NCBI GenBank assembly: GCA_031257715.1
Contig: JAIROE010000345.1
Location: 1 to 6,954, forward strand
DNA: 6,954 nt
DNA from: Treponema sp.
Lineage (GTDB): Bacteria; Spirochaetota; Spirochaetia; Treponematales; Breznakiellaceae
Direction of reading: 5' to 3'
Positions 6,321 to 6,954 of the stretch are shown here, piece after piece; the first letter of the stretch is position 1, and each line of letters begins with the position of its first letter. A program made the position numbers and the translations under genes. The notes under the pieces were generated by a model, which saw only the letters and a list, made by a program, of their open reading frames with translations, was not told the DNA's origin and did no database searches.

Positions 6321-6954
6321 AAAACTCCGGGAAATTGTACGGCGGAAAAAAAACACACAGGAGTCCGCAAAAACGATCTCCGGCGGTACGGCTACGGCCG
6401 ATGTCTCCCTTCTTCAGGCTTCGCCTCAGGGACAGAGGCGGGACGGGGCAAAGACCAGGCTCATTACCGTCACTTCGGGAAAGGGCGGCGTTGGAAAAAC
6501 CAACCTTTCGGTGAACATGGCGCTGGCCTATGCCCGCCTCGGAAAGAAAGTGGTGGTCATGGATGCGGATCTCGGGCTTGCCAATGTCAACGTTATCCTC
6601 AACGTAATCCCCAAATACAACCTGTACCATGTGATCCGCAAACAGAAGACGATGAAGGAAATCATGGTGGATACCGTCTACGGCATTTCCATCGTCGCCG
6701 GCGCTTCGGGTTTTTCCAAGATCGCCAACCTTACGGAGGAGGAAAGGCAGAATTTCATCAACGAGCTTGACACCCTGTCGAACGCCGACATCATCATCAT
6801 AGATACCAGCGCCGGGGTGTCCAGCAATGTACTGGACTTTATCGCCGCGGCGGACGACGCTGTGATTATCACCACGCCGGAGCCCACCGCCATCACCGAT
6901 GCCTACGGGATCATCAAGATCATCGCCACCGAATACGAAAACTTCAACATGGGG
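6304..6954 (+). CDS. flhG: FlhG (YlxH/FleN), MinD-like ATPase (3' end cut by window)
   Basis: FlhG is a MinD/ParA-type ATPase that limits flagellar number and stimulates the FlhF GTPase. The 217 visible residues are roughly the first three quarters, and the frame is open to the window end. The N terminus MEDQAEKLREIV carries the DQAxxLR motif (residues 3-9) known from Bacillus FlhG as the FlhF-activating helix. After a variable linker comes the deviant Walker A SGKGGVGKT (58-66, K60 the MinD-type signature lysine and K65 the P-loop lysine), then MDADLGLANVNVIL (86-99, switch I) and the Walker B/switch II strand ADIIIIDTSAGVS (D167). A start at ATG 6292 would add four residues but has poor ribosome site spacing. 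It overlaps the end of flhF by 17 bases, implying coupled translation that keeps the two partners in proportion. The membrane-binding C-terminal helix expected for the family lies outside the window. Confidence 0.95.
   Translation, partial: MEDQAEKLREIVRRKKNTQESAKTISGGTATADVSLLQASPQGQRRDGAKTRLITVTSGKGGVGKTNLSVNMALAYARLGKKVVVMDADLGLANVNVILNVIPKYNLYHVIRKQKTMKEIMVDTVYGISIVAGASGFSKIANLTEEERQNFINELDTLSNADIIIIDTSAGVSSNVLDFIAAADDAVIITTPEPTAITDAYGIIKIIATEYENFNMG

Overview
The window is a tightly packed, single-strand (+) segment of a flagellar export and placement operon. Gene order is fliP (3' part) - fliQ - fliR - flhB - flhA - flhF - flhG (5' part). This order, the wording of the proteins (for example FlhB with an 'LQWFA' lead-in before RTEEPT, and FlhF with the VRIGGIFGIGAREGVEVEF N-domain) and the G/C-rich third codon positions point to a spirochaete, most likely a Treponema or close relative. 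That placement comes from memory of the families and not from a search. No mobile element, RNA gene, CRISPR array or convincing promoter is visible. The operon promoter probably lies upstream of the window.

Layout: 1-475 is the C-terminal part of FliP. 491-760 is FliQ and 809-1636 is FliR. These three form the core export gate of the flagellar type III secretion system. 1636-2895 is FlhB, the export switch protein with its NPTH self-cleavage site. 2914-5028 is the FlhA reading unit. 5052-6320 is the SRP-type GTPase FlhF. 6304 to the window end is the MinD-like ATPase FlhG. Spacers are 15, 48, 18 and 23 bases, with overlaps at fliR/flhB and flhF/flhG, so the genes are almost certainly co-transcribed and partly coupled in translation.

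The main surprise is in flhA. An in-frame TAG at 3496-3498 splits a gene that is otherwise full length (704 codons) and has no frameshift. The TAG stands exactly where the family has a conserved aromatic residue, usually Tyr, in the 'DF-Y-GAMDGASKF' loop, and an ATG follows two codons later. Both halves look fully conserved. It could be a sequencing error, a recent nonsense mutation that would abolish export, a suppressed or read-through amber codon, or a genuinely split FlhA made by reinitiation. TAG ends three neighbouring genes, so wholesale reassignment is unlikely. However, each of those three TAG codons has a backup in-frame TGA within 3 to 7 codons.

How the genes work together: FliP, FliQ and FliR form the membrane channel. 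FlhB switches substrate class and FlhA forms the export ring that uses the proton gradient. FlhF and FlhG set where and how many flagella are built. In a spirochaete these would be periplasmic flagella inserted near the cell poles.
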